NCBI RefSeq assembly: GCF_028473745.1
Contig: NZ_CP101137.1
Span: 2,790,001 to 2,854,000 of the forward strand
DNA length: 64,000 bases
Source: Streptomyces sp. M92
GTDB lineage: Bacteria > Actinomycetota > Actinomycetes > Streptomycetales > Streptomycetaceae
Reading direction: 5' to 3'
The notes under the pieces are model-generated. The model saw nothing but the letters and a program-made list of their open reading frames with translations, did no database searches and was not told the origin of the DNA. This document shows, in pieces, positions 34,091-43,819 of this stretch. Both the position numbers and the translations under genes were made by a program. How positions within the stretch are numbered: the first letter of the stretch is position 1; each line of letters begins with the position of its first letter.

Positions 34091-34972
34091 TCACGGCGTG
34101 ACCGTGGTGGTGGCCGCCGCGTCCGTCCCCCAACTGGCCAGCAGCCGCAGTCCCTCCGCCGACGGCGAGCCCGGCTCGGCGTGGTACGTCACGAAGCACT
34201 GCTCCTCGTCGTCGACCAGGCGGAACGCCTCGAAGGACAGGGTCAGGTCACCGACCAGCGGGTGCCGCATCCGCTTGACGCCGTAGCTCTTCTCCTTGAC
34301 GTCGTGCGTGGCCCACAGCCGCCGGAACTCCTCGCTCTTCACGGACAGTTCGCCGACCAGCGCGGAAAGCCGCGGATCGTCCGGGTGCCGGCCCGCGTCC
34401 ATGCGCAGGAAGCTGACCATGTCGTACGCCTTCTGGTCCCAGTCCACGAACAGATCGCGGTAGTCCGGGTTCAGGAAGACCAGCCGCGCCCAGTTCCGCT
34501 CCGCGGCCGGCAGCTTGCCCCAGTCGCCGAAGAGGGCCGCCGCCATCCGGTTCCAGGCGAGGATCTCCGAGCGGCGGCCCGTCACGTAAGCGGGCACCGT
34601 CTCGATCGACTCCAGCAACTGGAGCAGCGCCACCCGCACCGGCTGCTTGCCCCGCGGGGCCCCGGCCCGTCGGCGCTGCTGCTTCGGCCTCGCCAGATGC
34701 GTCAGGTGGGCCTGTTCCGCGTCGGTCAGCCGCAGGGCACGCGCGATGGCGTCCAGGACCTCCGCCGACACGTTCTGCCCGTTGCCCTGCTCCAGGCGCG
34801 TGTAGTACGCCACCGAGACCCCGGCCAGCTGTGCCAGCTCCTCGCGCCGCAGCCCGGGTACCCTGCGGTGCCGCCCGAAGGACTCCAGGCCCACGTCCTG
34901 CGGCTTCAGCCGGGCCCGCCGGGTGCGCAGGAACTCGCTCAGTTCGGCCCGCCGGTCAAGCTGTCCATCCAT
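34091..34972 (-). CDS. XRE regulator with MmyB-like ligand-binding domain
   Basis: A 293-residue regulator. An N-terminal helix-turn-helix ([25 protein letters not shown]) is followed by a MmyB-type PAS-like domain (about 105-280), [15 protein letters not shown] to the [17 protein letters not shown] segment. MmyB domains often bind fatty acids. It is divergent from a zinc alcohol dehydrogenase gene, which it most likely controls through three repeated sites in the intergenic region. The ATG at 34972 was chosen because it starts the conserved part; a longer frame reaches 35011 and would run into the first repeat. Confidence 0.9.
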   Translation of the reverse strand: MDGQLDRRAELSEFLRTRRARLKPQDVGLESFGRHRRVPGLRREELAQLAGVSVAYYTRLEQGNGQNVSAEVLDAIARALRLTDAEQAHLTHLARPKQQRRRAGAPRGKQPVRVALLQLLESIETVPAYVTGRRSEILAWNRMAAALFGDWGKLPAAERNWARLVFLNPDYRDLFVDWDQKAYDMVSFLRMDAGRHPDDPRLSALVGELSVKSEEFRRLWATHDVKEKSYGVKRMRHPLVGDLTLSFEAFRLVDDEEQCFVTYHAEPGSPSAEGLRLLASWGTDAAATTTVTP

Positions 34973-34997
34973 GCTTCCAGTATCGCCGGACGTATTC

Positions 34998-35054
34998 CCG
35001 GTCGTACGCACATGAGCCTGTCCCCGCCAGTGGTACGCACGCCGGTCGTACGCA
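34998..35054. promoter_or_regulatory. Three direct repeats between the XRE and alcohol dehydrogenase genes
   Basis: CCGGTCGTACGCA occurs at 34998-35010 and 35042-35054, with a partial copy GTGGTACGCA at about 35030-35039. These are probable operators for the XRE regulator acting on the dehydrogenase gene and on itself. Confidence 0.6.
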
Positions 35055-35139
35055 AAGGCGTGGTCTGGGTGGAACCGCAGGTCACAGGCAGGGTGGAGGC
35101 ATCACCCAGTCAAGCCAAGAGAATCCCGGAGAACCCGGC

Positions 35140-36180
35140 ATGACCACTGTCGCCGCGTACGCAGCACCCGCCGCCAAGGCTCCGCTGGAGCGCACCACCA
35201 TCGAGCGGCGCGAGGTGGGCGAGCACGACGTCCTGATCGACATCAAGTTCGCCGGCATCTGCCACTCCGACATCCACCAGGCCCGCGAGGGCTGGGGCGA
35301 GGCCATCTTCCCGATGGTCCCCGGCCACGAGATCGCCGGTGTCGTCGAGGCCGTCGGCCCCGGTGTCACCAAGTTCAAGGTCGGCGACCGCGTCGGCGTC
35401 GGCTGCCTCGTCGACTCCTGCCGCGAGTGCGAGAACTGCAAGGCCGGCATGGAGCAGCACTGCCTCAAGGGCAGCGTCGGCACGTACAACGCCGTCGGCT
35501 ACGACGGTGAGCCCACCTACGGCGGCTACTCGCAGCAGGTCGTCGTCGCCGAGGCCTTCACCGTCCGCATTCCCGACGGGCTGTCGCTGGACGTGGCCGC
35601 GCCGCTGCTGTGCGCGGGCATCACCACGTACTCCCCGCTCAAGCACTGGGGCGCCGGCCCCGGCAAGAAGGTCGCCGTGATCGGCCTGGGCGGCCTCGGC
35701 CACATGGGCGTCAAGATCGCGCACGCGATGGGCGCCGAGGTCACCGTCCTGTCCCAGTCGCTGCGCAAGAAGGACGACGGCCTGAGGCTGGGCGCCGACC
35801 ACTACTACGCGACCAGCGACGAGCAGACCTTCAAGGACCTGGCGGGCACCTTCGACGTGATCCTCTCCACGGTCTCCGCGCCGCTCGACTTCGGGGCCTA
35901 CCTCGGTCTGCTCAGGACCGGTGGCGCCCTGGTGAACGTCGGAGCCCCCGAGGAGCCCATCGCGCTGAACCTGTTCTCGCTCATCGGCGGCAACAAGACC
36001 CTCGCCGGCTCCATGATCGGCGGCATCGCCGAGACCCAGGAGATGCTGGACTTCTGCGCCGAGCACGGCCTCGGGGCCGAGATCGAGCTGATCGCCGCGT
36101 CCGAGATCAACGAGGCCTACGAGCGGGTCGTGGCGAGCGACGTGCGGTACCGCTTCGTGATCGACACGGCGACGATCTGA
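35140..36180 (+). CDS. Zinc-dependent alcohol dehydrogenase, cinnamyl-alcohol/YahK type
   Basis: A 346-residue medium-chain dehydrogenase. Catalytic zinc ligands are in GICHSDIH and PGHEIAG with a later Cys; the structural-zinc lobe is [15 protein letters not shown]. The cofactor motif [13 protein letters not shown] is at about residue 185. Such enzymes are NADP-dependent aldehyde reductases with broad substrates. ATG 35140 is preceded by GGAGAACCC. It is under a divergent promoter shared with an XRE/MmyB regulator. Confidence 0.9.
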   Translation: MTTVAAYAAPAAKAPLERTTIERREVGEHDVLIDIKFAGICHSDIHQAREGWGEAIFPMVPGHEIAGVVEAVGPGVTKFKVGDRVGVGCLVDSCRECENCKAGMEQHCLKGSVGTYNAVGYDGEPTYGGYSQQVVVAEAFTVRIPDGLSLDVAAPLLCAGITTYSPLKHWGAGPGKKVAVIGLGGLGHMGVKIAHAMGAEVTVLSQSLRKKDDGLRLGADHYYATSDEQTFKDLAGTFDVILSTVSAPLDFGAYLGLLRTGGALVNVGAPEEPIALNLFSLIGGNKTLAGSMIGGIAETQEMLDFCAEHGLGAEIELIAASEINEAYERVVASDVRYRFVIDTATI

Positions 36181-36356
36181 CGCCGGGGGAGGGCCCCGCG
36201 AAGAGACGAGGAAGAGGCCTCGGAAAAAATCTCGCCCTCCCTGTCACACTGCCGCCCCGCCCCGGGTCATACCGCCACGGACACACAAGGCGGACGTCCG
36301 GGCGGGGCGGACCCACACCCGCTCCCCCGGACGCCAGGACCCCGGGAGCAGCAGCC

Positions 36357-37184
36357 ATGACGTACCCCTCGACCCCCTCCGAGCCCGCCACCCCCCTCCT
36401 GGTCACCGGTGGCACCGGCACCCTCGGCGGCCACGTCGTCCCGCTGCTGCGGGCGGCCGGCCGCGAGGTGCGGATCCTCACCCGGAACCCCCGCCCCGAC
36501 GCGGACGGCGTCACGTACATGACCGGCGACCTCCTCACCGGGGAGGGCGTCGAGGCCGCCGTCGCCGGCGTGCACACGGTGCTGCACCTGGCGGGCGGCC
36601 CCAAGGGCGACGACGAGGCGACCCGCACCCTGGTGCGCGCGGCCGCCGGGGCGGAAGTACGGCACCTCGTGTACATCTCGGTCGTCGGTGCGGACGGCGT
36701 CCCGCTGGCGTGGCTGCGGACGAAGCTGGAGTCGGAGCGGGCCGTCGCCGAGTCGGGCATCGGGTGGACGGTGCTGCGGGCGGCCCAGTTCCACGAGCTG
36801 ACCCTGACGATGATCGAGAAGATGGCCAAGCTGCCGGTACTGCCCGTCCCCGGCGGCCTGCGCCTCCAGCCCGTCGACTCCCGCGAGGTCGCCGCCCGCA
36901 TGGCCGAACTGGCCCTCGCGGCCCCCGCCGGCCGCGTCCCCGACCTGACCGGCCCCGAGGTCCACGACCTGCCCGCCCTGGTCCGCCCCTACCTGGCCCT
37001 GCACGGCCGACGCCGCCGCCCGCAACTGCCGGTCCGCATCCCCGGCAAGGCGGGCCGCGCCTACCGCGCGGGCGCCAACCTCACGCTGGAGGGCGCGCGG
37101 ACGGGCCGGCGGACGTGGGAGGAGTTCCTGAAGGAGCGGGCCGGACGGGCGCGGGAGGGCGCGTCGGCTACCGCGCGTTCGTGA
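36357..37184 (+). CDS. NmrA/SDR-a family NAD(P)-binding protein
   Basis: A 275-residue Rossmann protein: TGGTGTLGGHVVPLLRAAG at the N terminus, LHLAGGPKG, and an NmrA-like body lacking the YxxxK pair of classical SDRs. It may be a reductase or a redox sensor. ATG 36357 follows GGGAGCAGCAG. Its last 17 bases overlap the 3' end of the convergent aldo-keto reductase gene. The 176 bases before it contain no gene. Confidence 0.8.
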   Translation: MTYPSTPSEPATPLLVTGGTGTLGGHVVPLLRAAGREVRILTRNPRPDADGVTYMTGDLLTGEGVEAAVAGVHTVLHLAGGPKGDDEATRTLVRAAAGAEVRHLVYISVVGADGVPLAWLRTKLESERAVAESGIGWTVLRAAQFHELTLTMIEKMAKLPVLPVPGGLRLQPVDSREVAARMAELALAAPAGRVPDLTGPEVHDLPALVRPYLALHGRRRRPQLPVRIPGKAGRAYRAGANLTLEGARTGRRTWEEFLKERAGRAREGASATARS

Positions 37185-38223
37185 GCCCGGCCGGGACCGG
37201 GGCCGGGCGCCGCCGCAGCGACGGGTCGAGCAGCGCGGGCGGCGTGTCGAACTTCTCGTGCGCCGCCAGGTCGGTGCCGGGCGCGACGATCTCGTCGATC
37301 GCGTCCAGCACGTCGCCGGGGAGCACGGTGTCGGCGGCGGCGAGCTGCGCGTGCAGGTGGTCCAGGGTGCGGGGGCCGATGAGGGCGCTGGTCACGGCGG
37401 GGTGCGCGGTCACGAAGCCGAGGGCGAGCTGGATCATGGTCAGTCCGGCCTCGTCGGCGACCCTGGCCAGCCGCTCGACGGCGTCCAGCCTGGCCTTGTT
37501 GGCGGGCAGCGAGGTGTCGAAGCGCTCCGGCATGAACGCCGACCGGTGGGTGGTGATCTCCCGGCCCGCCCGCACCGCGCCCGACAGCCATCCCGACGCC
37601 AGCGGGCTCCACGCCAGCACGCCGAGCCCGTACTCCTCGGTCACCGGCAGGACGTGGCTCTCGATCCCGCGCTGGAGGACGGAGTAGCTGGGCTGCTCGG
37701 TGACGTAACGGCCCAGGCGGTGTTCGCGGGCGGCCCACTGGGCCTGCACGATGCGGTACGCGGGGAAGGTCGAGGACCCGAAGTAGCGGATCTTCCCCGC
37801 GCGCTGGAGGTCGGTCAGTGCCGACAGGGTCTCCTCGTCGCTGGTCTCCGGGTCCCACCGGTGGACCTGGTACAGGTCGACGTGGTCGACGCCGAGGCGG
37901 CGCAGGCTGTCGTCGAGCGCGGTGACCAGCCAGCGGCGCGAGGCCCCCCGGTGGTTGCGCTCCTCGCTCATCGGCATGACCGCCTTGGTGGCCAGCACGA
38001 TGTCCTCGCGGCGGCCGGCGACGGCCTTGCCGACCATCTCCTCCGACTCGCCCCGGCCGTACATGTCGGCGGTGTCGATGACGTTGACCCCGGCCTCCAG
38101 GGCGGCGTCGACGATGGCGGTGGCCTCGTCCTGGGTGGTGCGGCCGATGGCGCCGAAGTTCATGGCGCCGAGCGCGAGGGAGCTGACCTGGACGCCGGTA
38201 CGGCCCAAGGTGCGGTACTGCAT
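37168..38223 (-). CDS. Aldo/keto reductase
   Basis: A 351-residue NADPH-dependent reductase of the AKR fold. The catalytic tetrad is visible: Asp and Tyr in VIDTADMYGRGESE, Lys in LATKAV, His in YQVHRWDP. The C-terminal cofactor-binding part includes ALIGPRTLDHLH. The physiological substrate is unknown. The ATG at 38223 starts the conserved YRTLGRTG strand. A divergent TetR regulator with repeated sites between them is the likely repressor. Confidence 0.9.
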   Translation of the reverse strand: MQYRTLGRTGVQVSSLALGAMNFGAIGRTTQDEATAIVDAALEAGVNVIDTADMYGRGESEEMVGKAVAGRREDIVLATKAVMPMSEERNHRGASRRWLVTALDDSLRRLGVDHVDLYQVHRWDPETSDEETLSALTDLQRAGKIRYFGSSTFPAYRIVQAQWAAREHRLGRYVTEQPSYSVLQRGIESHVLPVTEEYGLGVLAWSPLASGWLSGAVRAGREITTHRSAFMPERFDTSLPANKARLDAVERLARVADEAGLTMIQLALGFVTAHPAVTSALIGPRTLDHLHAQLAAADTVLPGDVLDAIDEIVAPGTDLAAHEKFDTPPALLDPSLRRRPAPVPAGLTNAR

Positions 38224-38338
38224 GATCGTGTTCCTCCGTCGAGGGAAGGGGGCGGCGCAGCGGTGCGCGCGGGCGCACGGCATGGCACGGCACGGCACGA
38301 CGGCTCCGGGCTCTGGCATCATGGGCAACCGGAACGCC

Positions 38339-38372
38339 GTCCCGTTTGACGATACGGAACGGTGTCCCGTTT
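38339..38372. promoter_or_regulatory. TetR-type operator region
   Basis: GTCCCGTTT occurs twice (38339-38347 and 38364-38372), and AACGG-TGTC-CCGTT (38358-38371) forms an inverted repeat, between the divergent aldo-keto reductase and tetR genes. Confidence 0.55.
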
Positions 38373-38402
38373 AGCAACGCCGGGATCTGGAGGGACGAAG
38401 CG

Positions 38403-38993
38403 ATGGTGGACGCCGACGAGGCCGCGGGACGCACCGGCCGCCCCAAACGGGCGGATGCCCGGCGCAACCAGGAGGCCCTCCTGGACGCGGCCGCCGCGGT
38501 TTTCGTGAGGTCCGGCGTGGAGGCACCGGTCCGGGACATCGCGGCCGAGGCGGGCGTCGGTACGGCCACGATCTACCGCCACTTCCCGACGCGGGCCGAC
38601 CTCATCATCGGCGTCTACCGGCATCAGGTGGAGGCCTGCGCCGAGGCCGGTCCCGCGCTGCTGGCGAGCAGTCCGACCCCGTACACCGCTCTCGCGCGCT
38701 GGATCGACCTCTTCGTCGACTTCCTGGTCACCAAGCACGGCCTCGCCGGCGTGCTCCAGTCCGGCGACGCCGGTTTCGAGACACTGCACGCGTACTTCCT
38801 CGACCGCCTGGTGCCGGTCTGCACCGGCCTCCTCGACACCGCGGCCGCCGCCGGCGAGATCCGCTCCGACCTGTCCGCCTACGAACTCATGCGCGGCGTC
38901 GGCAACCTCTGCATCGGCGCGGAGAACGACCCGCGCTACGACGCCCGGCGCCTGGTGGGGGTGCTGGTGACGGGGTTGCGGCGGGGGGAGTGA
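38403..38993 (+). CDS. TetR-family transcriptional regulator
   Basis: A 196-residue repressor: helix-turn-helix PVRDIAAEAGVGTATIYRHFPTRADL near residues 40-62 and a SCO1712-like C domain with RWIDLFVDFLVTKHGLAG. ATG 38403 follows GGAGGGACGAAGCG, which decides against upstream in-frame codons. It probably represses itself and the divergent aldo-keto reductase gene. Confidence 0.9.
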   Translation: MVDADEAAGRTGRPKRADARRNQEALLDAAAAVFVRSGVEAPVRDIAAEAGVGTATIYRHFPTRADLIIGVYRHQVEACAEAGPALLASSPTPYTALARWIDLFVDFLVTKHGLAGVLQSGDAGFETLHAYFLDRLVPVCTGLLDTAAAAGEIRSDLSAYELMRGVGNLCIGAENDPRYDARRLVGVLVTGLRRGE

Positions 38994-39011
38994 CCGGAAA
39001 GCCGCGGGACA

Positions 39012-39662
39012 TCACTCGGCACCGCCGGGGCGCTCCGTGTCCGTCCCGCGCGTCCACAGGGAGAGGTCGCTGCTCGTGGCCACCGCGAGCGTGCGACCGG
39101 AGGGTGAGAAGCCGGCGGCACGGAACGTCGAGTGGTGCGAGTGGAAGATGTGCCACCAGCGCTCCCCGTGCGGACCGGTGTGGAAGCCGTCGCCCCTGGA
39201 CAGCAGGACGCGCTCGTGCGGCCACGCCGGGGTGACCACGTCCAGGCACCAGCCGTCCCCGGTGGTGGTGTGCAGTCCGCCGCCGAAGAGCCCGGCGATG
39301 CGTACGCGGTTCCCGGCGGCGGGCCCCAGTCCGGGGCACGACAGGTCGGCGACGGCGTCGGGGGTGCTGTCCTCGGGATCGGGGTCGCGGTCCCTGGCGA
39401 TCTTCTGGCCGGTGACGGCGTCGAAGAGGCCGTGCCCGTCATCGGAGACGACCATCACCAGATCCTGACCGGTGTGCGGATGCGTCGCGAAGCCGATCCC
39501 GAGCAGACCGCCGACGGGCACGCCGTACCGGTACTCGAAGACGGGCCGCCAGGGGTCGGGTGCGGCGACCACGGGCGCCGCGAGCAGCCGGTCCCGCAGC
39601 GACCGCTGGTGGGCGGTGAGTTCCGGCTCCTTCGTCCACTCCGTCACGGATCCATGATCCAT
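39012..39662 (-). CDS. Hypothetical protein with beta-propeller-like end
   Basis: A 216-residue soluble protein with no recognised enzyme motif. The segments [31 protein letters not shown] and [22 protein letters not shown] look like propeller blades of WD-type sensors. A GTG at 39647 (MTEWTKEP...) is an alternative start; neither has a strong ribosome site. It is divergent from msrA. Confidence 0.6.
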   Translation of the reverse strand: MDHGSVTEWTKEPELTAHQRSLRDRLLAAPVVAAPDPWRPVFEYRYGVPVGGLLGIGFATHPHTGQDLVMVVSDDGHGLFDAVTGQKIARDRDPDPEDSTPDAVADLSCPGLGPAAGNRVRIAGLFGGGLHTTTGDGWCLDVVTPAWPHERVLLSRGDGFHTGPHGERWWHIFHSHHSTFRAAGFSPSGRTLAVATSSDLSLWTRGTDTERPGGAE

Positions 39663-39816
39663 GACTGGGCGGGAGAGCCGTGCCGATTGCCGCATGCCCC
39701 CGAGGTGGCGCGGAATCGCCCGCGGCGTTCACGCGTTGAGGAAGGTGGACGTGGGATGTCGGTGTGCGAGCCGAGTAGCCCCAGTGATCAGAGTGACGGA
39801 AAATTGGAGGGCCGCG

Positions 39817-40329
39817 ATGGCCGCGCAGACGCAGAGGGCCGTGCTTGCGGGCGGATGCTTCTGGGGGATGGAGGAGCTGGTCCGGCGGCTCCCGGGCGTG
39901 ACGGCGACCCGGGTCGGATACACCGGGGGTGACGTGCCGAACGCGACGTACCGCGATCACGGTACGCACGCGGAGGCCATCGAGATCCTCTTCGACCCCG
40001 AGCAGACCGACTACCGCACGCTCCTGGAGTTCTTCTTCCAGATCCACGACCCGAGCACCAAGAACCGCCAGGGCAACGACATCGGCACGAGCTACCGCTC
40101 GGCGATCTACTACGTGGACGACGAACAGAAGCGGGTCGCCGAGGACACGATCGCGGACGTGGACGCCTCCGGGCTGTGGCCGGGGAAGGTCGTCACCGAG
40201 GTGGAGCCGGTCGGCCCCTTCTGGGAGGCCGAGCCCGAGCACCAGGACTACCTCCAGCGGTACCCGGACGGCTACACCTGCCACTTCCCGCGCCCGGGAT
40301 GGCGGCTGCCCGCCCGCTCCGAGGGCTGA
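39817..40329 (+). CDS. msrA: Peptide-methionine (S)-S-oxide reductase
   Basis: A 170-residue MsrA with catalytic GCFWG (Cys 14) and the supporting GYTGG, HAEAIEI and FFQIHDPST motifs. It repairs S-form methionine sulfoxide in proteins. ATG 39817 sits after TTGGAGGGCC. A strong terminator follows directly. Confidence 0.95.
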   Translation: MAAQTQRAVLAGGCFWGMEELVRRLPGVTATRVGYTGGDVPNATYRDHGTHAEAIEILFDPEQTDYRTLLEFFFQIHDPSTKNRQGNDIGTSYRSAIYYVDDEQKRVAEDTIADVDASGLWPGKVVTEVEPVGPFWEAEPEHQDYLQRYPDGYTCHFPRPGWRLPARSEG

Positions 40330-40347
40330 CGGGACCGGAGAGTCAAA

Positions 40348-40390
40348 CGGGAGGACGGCCCGGCGGTGATGCCGCCGGGCCGTCCTCCCG
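40348..40390. terminator. Strong bidirectional terminator after msrA
   Basis: A perfect 19-bp stem (40348-40366 with 40372-40390), CGGGAGGACGGCCCGGCGG with a five-base loop, between convergent genes. Confidence 0.9.
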
Positions 40391-40415
40391 CGTCGGGTCG
40401 CCGGTGCCCGGGCCG

Positions 40416-41534
40416 TCAGTGGGGGAGTGTCGCCGGGCTCCCGCCGTTGGCCTCGTAGCCCGCCACCGCCAGGGCGCGGTAGACGGCGAACTCCCCGGCC
40501 GGGTCGGGGGACAGGGTCCAGGGCAGCGCGCCCACGTGGCCGTCGATCACTATCAGCTGGTTCATGGCCTCGGACCAGCGTTCGCCGCGGACCAGGAAGA
40601 ACACCAGCAGATGGCGGACGTGCGCCTGCATCGGGTCGTCGGGGCGGGCCGAGTGCACCGCGTGCAGCGCGCCGTGCACCGCCTTGGTGACGACCTCGCT
40701 CTGGTGGAAACTGCGGACCATGGTGATCTCGGGCAGGTGCTCGAAGACCGCGAAGAGGGGCATCGCCGCGAGGAGGGAACCGTGCGGTGCGCGGGCGGCC
40801 GCGGCCTCCGCGAAGGAGTACGCCAGCTCGCGGGAGCCGTGCCACTTCTCGCACCAGTAGTGCAGGGCGGCCAGGTGCGCCCCCATGTGGTTCGGGGCGC
40901 GGTCGAGGATCTTCAGCCAGAGCTGTTCGAACTCCTCGCGCGGATAGCCGAGCCCGCGGGCCACCGACAGCTCGACGATGTAGGGGACCGGGTCGCCGGG
41001 GGCGAGCAGCGCCGCCTCCCCGCAGGCCGTCCTCGCCTCCTCCATGATGATCCGGAACTCGTCCGTGCCCGGCGTCGCCGTCCGCCACGCCTGCTGCACC
41101 AGGAACTCGGCCTGCACGGCCGCCCCGCCGGCGTCCTTGGGGGCCTCGGCCCGCCACACCCGCAGCCACTGGCCGCCCGGCGTCTCACCGACACCGCCGG
41201 GCCGCTGCGCCAGCTCCAGCGACGCGGCGCCGGCGAAGGCCTGCACACGCTGCCAGCGCCGCTCGCCCTCGGCCTCCGTGCCGGCCAGGAGCTGCTGGGC
41301 CCCCCGGTAGTCCTGGGTGCGCTGCACCAGGTCCAGGACCTCCAGCAGGTCCTGGTCGGGACCGGGCATGCGGATGTCGAGCTCCTCCTCGCGGGCGAAG
41401 CCGTAGTTCGCGGGATCCGCCGCGTCGGGGTGGCCGGGCGGGACCAGGCCGACCGCGCCCCGCCGGCGCCGCAGAAGGGGGACCAGCACCACGGCCAGCA
41501 TGGCCAGTGCCATCAGGACCCAGAGAATCTCCAT
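40416..41534 (-). CDS. Membrane-anchored helical-repeat protein of unknown function
   Basis: A 372-residue protein. An N-terminal membrane helix (residues 2-20, followed by RRRR) anchors a large soluble all-helical part that looks like TPR-type repeats in the cytoplasm. No catalytic motif is visible. It converges with msrA and is divergent from the metB-like gene. Confidence 0.7.
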   Translation of the reverse strand: MEILWVLMALAMLAVVLVPLLRRRRGAVGLVPPGHPDAADPANYGFAREEELDIRMPGPDQDLLEVLDLVQRTQDYRGAQQLLAGTEAEGERRWQRVQAFAGAASLELAQRPGGVGETPGGQWLRVWRAEAPKDAGGAAVQAEFLVQQAWRTATPGTDEFRIIMEEARTACGEAALLAPGDPVPYIVELSVARGLGYPREEFEQLWLKILDRAPNHMGAHLAALHYWCEKWHGSRELAYSFAEAAAARAPHGSLLAAMPLFAVFEHLPEITMVRSFHQSEVVTKAVHGALHAVHSARPDDPMQAHVRHLLVFFLVRGERWSEAMNQLIVIDGHVGALPWTLSPDPAGEFAVYRALAVAGYEANGGSPATLPH

Positions 41535-41630
41535 GTCTCAAGCGAACCAGACCGCGCCGACAATTGGCCAACCTGCCCCGTGAGCCTGTGGAAAACCCAC
41601 GGAGCCGTCCGCGCCGCTACGCTCGGCCCC

Positions 41631-42785
41631 ATGAGCGACAGGCACATCAGTCAGCACTTCGAGACGCTCGCGATCCACGCGGGCAACACCGCCGATCCGC
41701 AGACCGGCGCGGTGGTCCCGCCGATCTACCAGGTGTCGACGTACAAGCAGGACGGCGTGGGCGGGCTGCGCGGCGGCTACGAGTACAGCCGCAGCGCGAA
41801 CCCGACGCGCACGGCCCTGGAGGAGAACCTGGCCGCCCTGGAGGGCGGCCGCCGCGGCCTCGCGTTCGCGTCCGGACTGGCGGCCGAGGACTGCCTGCTG
41901 CGGGCGCTGCTGCGCCCCGGCGACCACGTCGTCATCCCCAACGACGCGTACGGCGGCACCTTCCGGCTGTTCGCCAAGGTCGCCACGCGGTGGGGCGTGG
42001 AGTGGTCCGTGGCCGACACGAGCGACCCGGCGGCCGTCCGCGCGGCGCTCACGCCGAAGACCAAGGCCGTGTGGGCGGAGACGCCGTCCAACCCGCTGCT
42101 CGGCATCACCGACGTCGCGGCCGTCGCCCAGGTCGCCCGGGACGCCGGCGCGCGGCTCGTCGTCGACAACACCTTCGCCACGCCGTACCTCCAGCAGCCG
42201 CTGGCGCTCGGCGCGGACGTCGTCGTGCACTCCCTGACCAAGTACATGGGCGGCCACTCGGACGTCGTCGGCGGCGCGCTGATCGTGAACGACCAGGAGC
42301 TGGGCGAGGAGCTGGCCTTCCACCAGAACGCCATGGGCGCCGTCGCCGGCCCCTTCGACTCCTGGCTGGTGCTGCGCGGCACCAAGACCCTCGCGGTGCG
42401 CATGGACCGGCACAGCGAGAACGCCACCAAGGTCGCCGAGATGCTCACCCGGCACGCGCGCGTGACGAGCGTCCTGTACCCGGGGCTGCCGGAGCACCCG
42501 GGCCACGAGGTCGCCGCCAAGCAGATGAAGGCGTTCGGCGGCATGGTGTCCTTCCGCGTCGAGGGCGGCGAGGAGGCGGCGGTCGAGGTCTGCAACCGCG
42601 CGAAGGTCTTCACGCTCGGTGAGTCCCTGGGCGGCGTCGAGTCGCTGATCGAGCACCCGGGCCGCATGACGCACGCCTCCGCGGCCGGCTCGGCCCTGGA
42701 GGTGCCCGCCGACCTGGTGCGGCTGTCGGTCGGCATCGAGAACGTCGACGACCTGCTCGCCGACCTCCAGCAGGCGCTGGGCTAA
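41631..42785 (+). CDS. metB: Cystathionine gamma-synthase/lyase (PLP enzyme)
   Basis: A 384-residue Cys/Met-metabolism PLP enzyme: [46 protein letters not shown], and the cofactor lysine in [16 protein letters not shown], ending [19 protein letters not shown]. It makes cystathionine from an activated homoserine and cysteine, or cleaves it; the sequence does not fully separate synthase from lyase. TACGCT (41618-41623) ends seven bases before the ATG, so it is probably leaderless. Confidence 0.9.
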   Translation: MSDRHISQHFETLAIHAGNTADPQTGAVVPPIYQVSTYKQDGVGGLRGGYEYSRSANPTRTALEENLAALEGGRRGLAFASGLAAEDCLLRALLRPGDHVVIPNDAYGGTFRLFAKVATRWGVEWSVADTSDPAAVRAALTPKTKAVWAETPSNPLLGITDVAAVAQVARDAGARLVVDNTFATPYLQQPLALGADVVVHSLTKYMGGHSDVVGGALIVNDQELGEELAFHQNAMGAVAGPFDSWLVLRGTKTLAVRMDRHSENATKVAEMLTRHARVTSVLYPGLPEHPGHEVAAKQMKAFGGMVSFRVEGGEEAAVEVCNRAKVFTLGESLGGVESLIEHPGRMTHASAAGSALEVPADLVRLSVGIENVDDLLADLQQALG

Positions 42786-42804
42786 CCCTGGCCGGGAGAA
42801 CGGC

Positions 42805-43062
42805 TCACCAGCCCTCCCAGCCCGTCACGGGTGGGGTCGTCTCCGACGGCGGCTCCACCCAGGGCTGGACGGTCAGCGCCCACACGGTGAACGCCACGGC
42901 CGCGGCGCACAGCAGCAGCCACATCACGCGGCGGACGGCCGTCCTGCGGCGCAGCATGCGGCTCCCGCGGCGCACGGCGTCCGCGTACAGCCCGGGCGGC
43001 ACCGGCGGCGGCGACTGCTCCATGATCCGCCGAGCCGCCGCCTCTCGTCGCAGCGGGTTCAC
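42805..43062 (-). CDS. Small single-pass membrane protein
   Basis: An 85-residue protein with a basic N-terminal half (residues 1-45), one membrane helix (about 46-65) and a short Pro/Trp tail. The GTG start at 43062 overlaps the stop of a 24-codon ORF (GTGA), which itself overlaps the sigma-like gene, so the three may be coupled. It may be a sigma-associated membrane partner, but it lacks the zinc-binding HxxxCxxC of ZAS anti-sigma factors. Confidence 0.65.
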   Translation of the reverse strand: MNPLRREAAARRIMEQSPPPVPPGLYADAVRRGSRMLRRRTAVRRVMWLLLCAAAVAFTVWALTVQPWVEPPSETTPPVTGWEGW

Positions 43063-43133
43063 CGCAGCCTCCCCGTCCGCCGCACGGGCGTGCCGGCCGC
43101 ACCGGCCGCTTCCCGCGCGGACGCGCCCGTCAT
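43059..43133 (-). CDS. 24-residue coupling ORF between the sigma-like and membrane-protein genes
   Basis: ATGACGGGCG starts four bases inside the end of the sigma-like gene (ATGA) and the TGA overlaps the next GTG (GTGA). The peptide is basic and Ala/Gly-rich. The double overlap suggests a translational bridge; a functional peptide is not established. Confidence 0.35.
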   Translation of the reverse strand: MTGASAREAAGAAGTPVRRTGRLR

Positions 43134-43636
43134 GGCGTCGCCGCCTTCGGTTCCGGCACCGGGCGGGACCGTTGCGCGGGCGGGCGCAGCAGCGCGGCCG
43201 TGGCGCGTTCGCAGATCGTCCGTACGCGTTCCACGGGCAGGCCCAGCAGGGCCGCCGTCTGTTCCTCCGCGACGCCCTCGCAGAGCCTGAGCACCAGGAT
43301 CAGGCGCTCCTGCGGGGCGAGTCCGCGCAGGGGGCCGGCGGGGCGCCTGCGGGCACGGGCGAGGACGGCGCCGTGCCGGTGCCAGGCCCCGCGGGCGAAA
43401 CGGGCGGCCAGGTACTGGCGGGCGAGGTCGTACGGGTCCTCGCCGTGCAGCCGGTCCCAGGACGCGTACGTGTGGGCGAGCGAGAGGGCGAGCAGGCGCC
43501 GCGCGCGCGGGTTGCCGTCCGGCGGTTCGGCCGTGAGCAGGGTGGCGGCATGCAGCAGCCGCCCTGCCGCGCCCGCGACGAACGCCTCGAACTCGCGGGC
43601 CCGGCGGGCGCTGTGGGACGCCTGCCTGTCTCGCAC
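43130..43636 (-). CDS. Sigma-70-like factor (region 4 clear)
   Basis: A 168-residue protein. The C-terminal part has a sigma region 4 helix-turn-helix: LAPQERLILVLRLCEGVAEEQTAALLGLPVERVRTICERA. The N-terminal part (FEAFVAGAAGRLLHAATLL...) is a diverged region 2, so promoter-melting ability is uncertain. GTG 43636 follows GGGAGGCGCG and was chosen over an upstream extension. A small membrane-protein gene is probably coupled downstream. Confidence 0.75.
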   Translation of the reverse strand: MRDRQASHSARRAREFEAFVAGAAGRLLHAATLLTAEPPDGNPRARRLLALSLAHTYASWDRLHGEDPYDLARQYLAARFARGAWHRHGAVLARARRRPAGPLRGLAPQERLILVLRLCEGVAEEQTAALLGLPVERVRTICERATAALLRPPAQRSRPVPEPKAATP

Positions 43637-43819
43637 CGCGCCTCCCGCCCGGAGAGCGACGGGCCTCCGGGACTCGACGACGACCCTGAGCCTCCTGGAC
43701 GGCTCCTGAGGTGTTGTGTACGACCCCTGAGGTCTCATATCAGGACAGGGGTGGCCCGCCGGTCAAGAGTCCCGTCAGGAGTCCGGTGCGATCCGCTCGC
43801 GAAAGCCCTGGCGGCGGTC

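Noticed and set aside
32020..39662. Genomic island with integrase
   Set aside because: The stretch looks accessory in content, but no integrase, transposase, tRNA or flanking direct repeat is visible.
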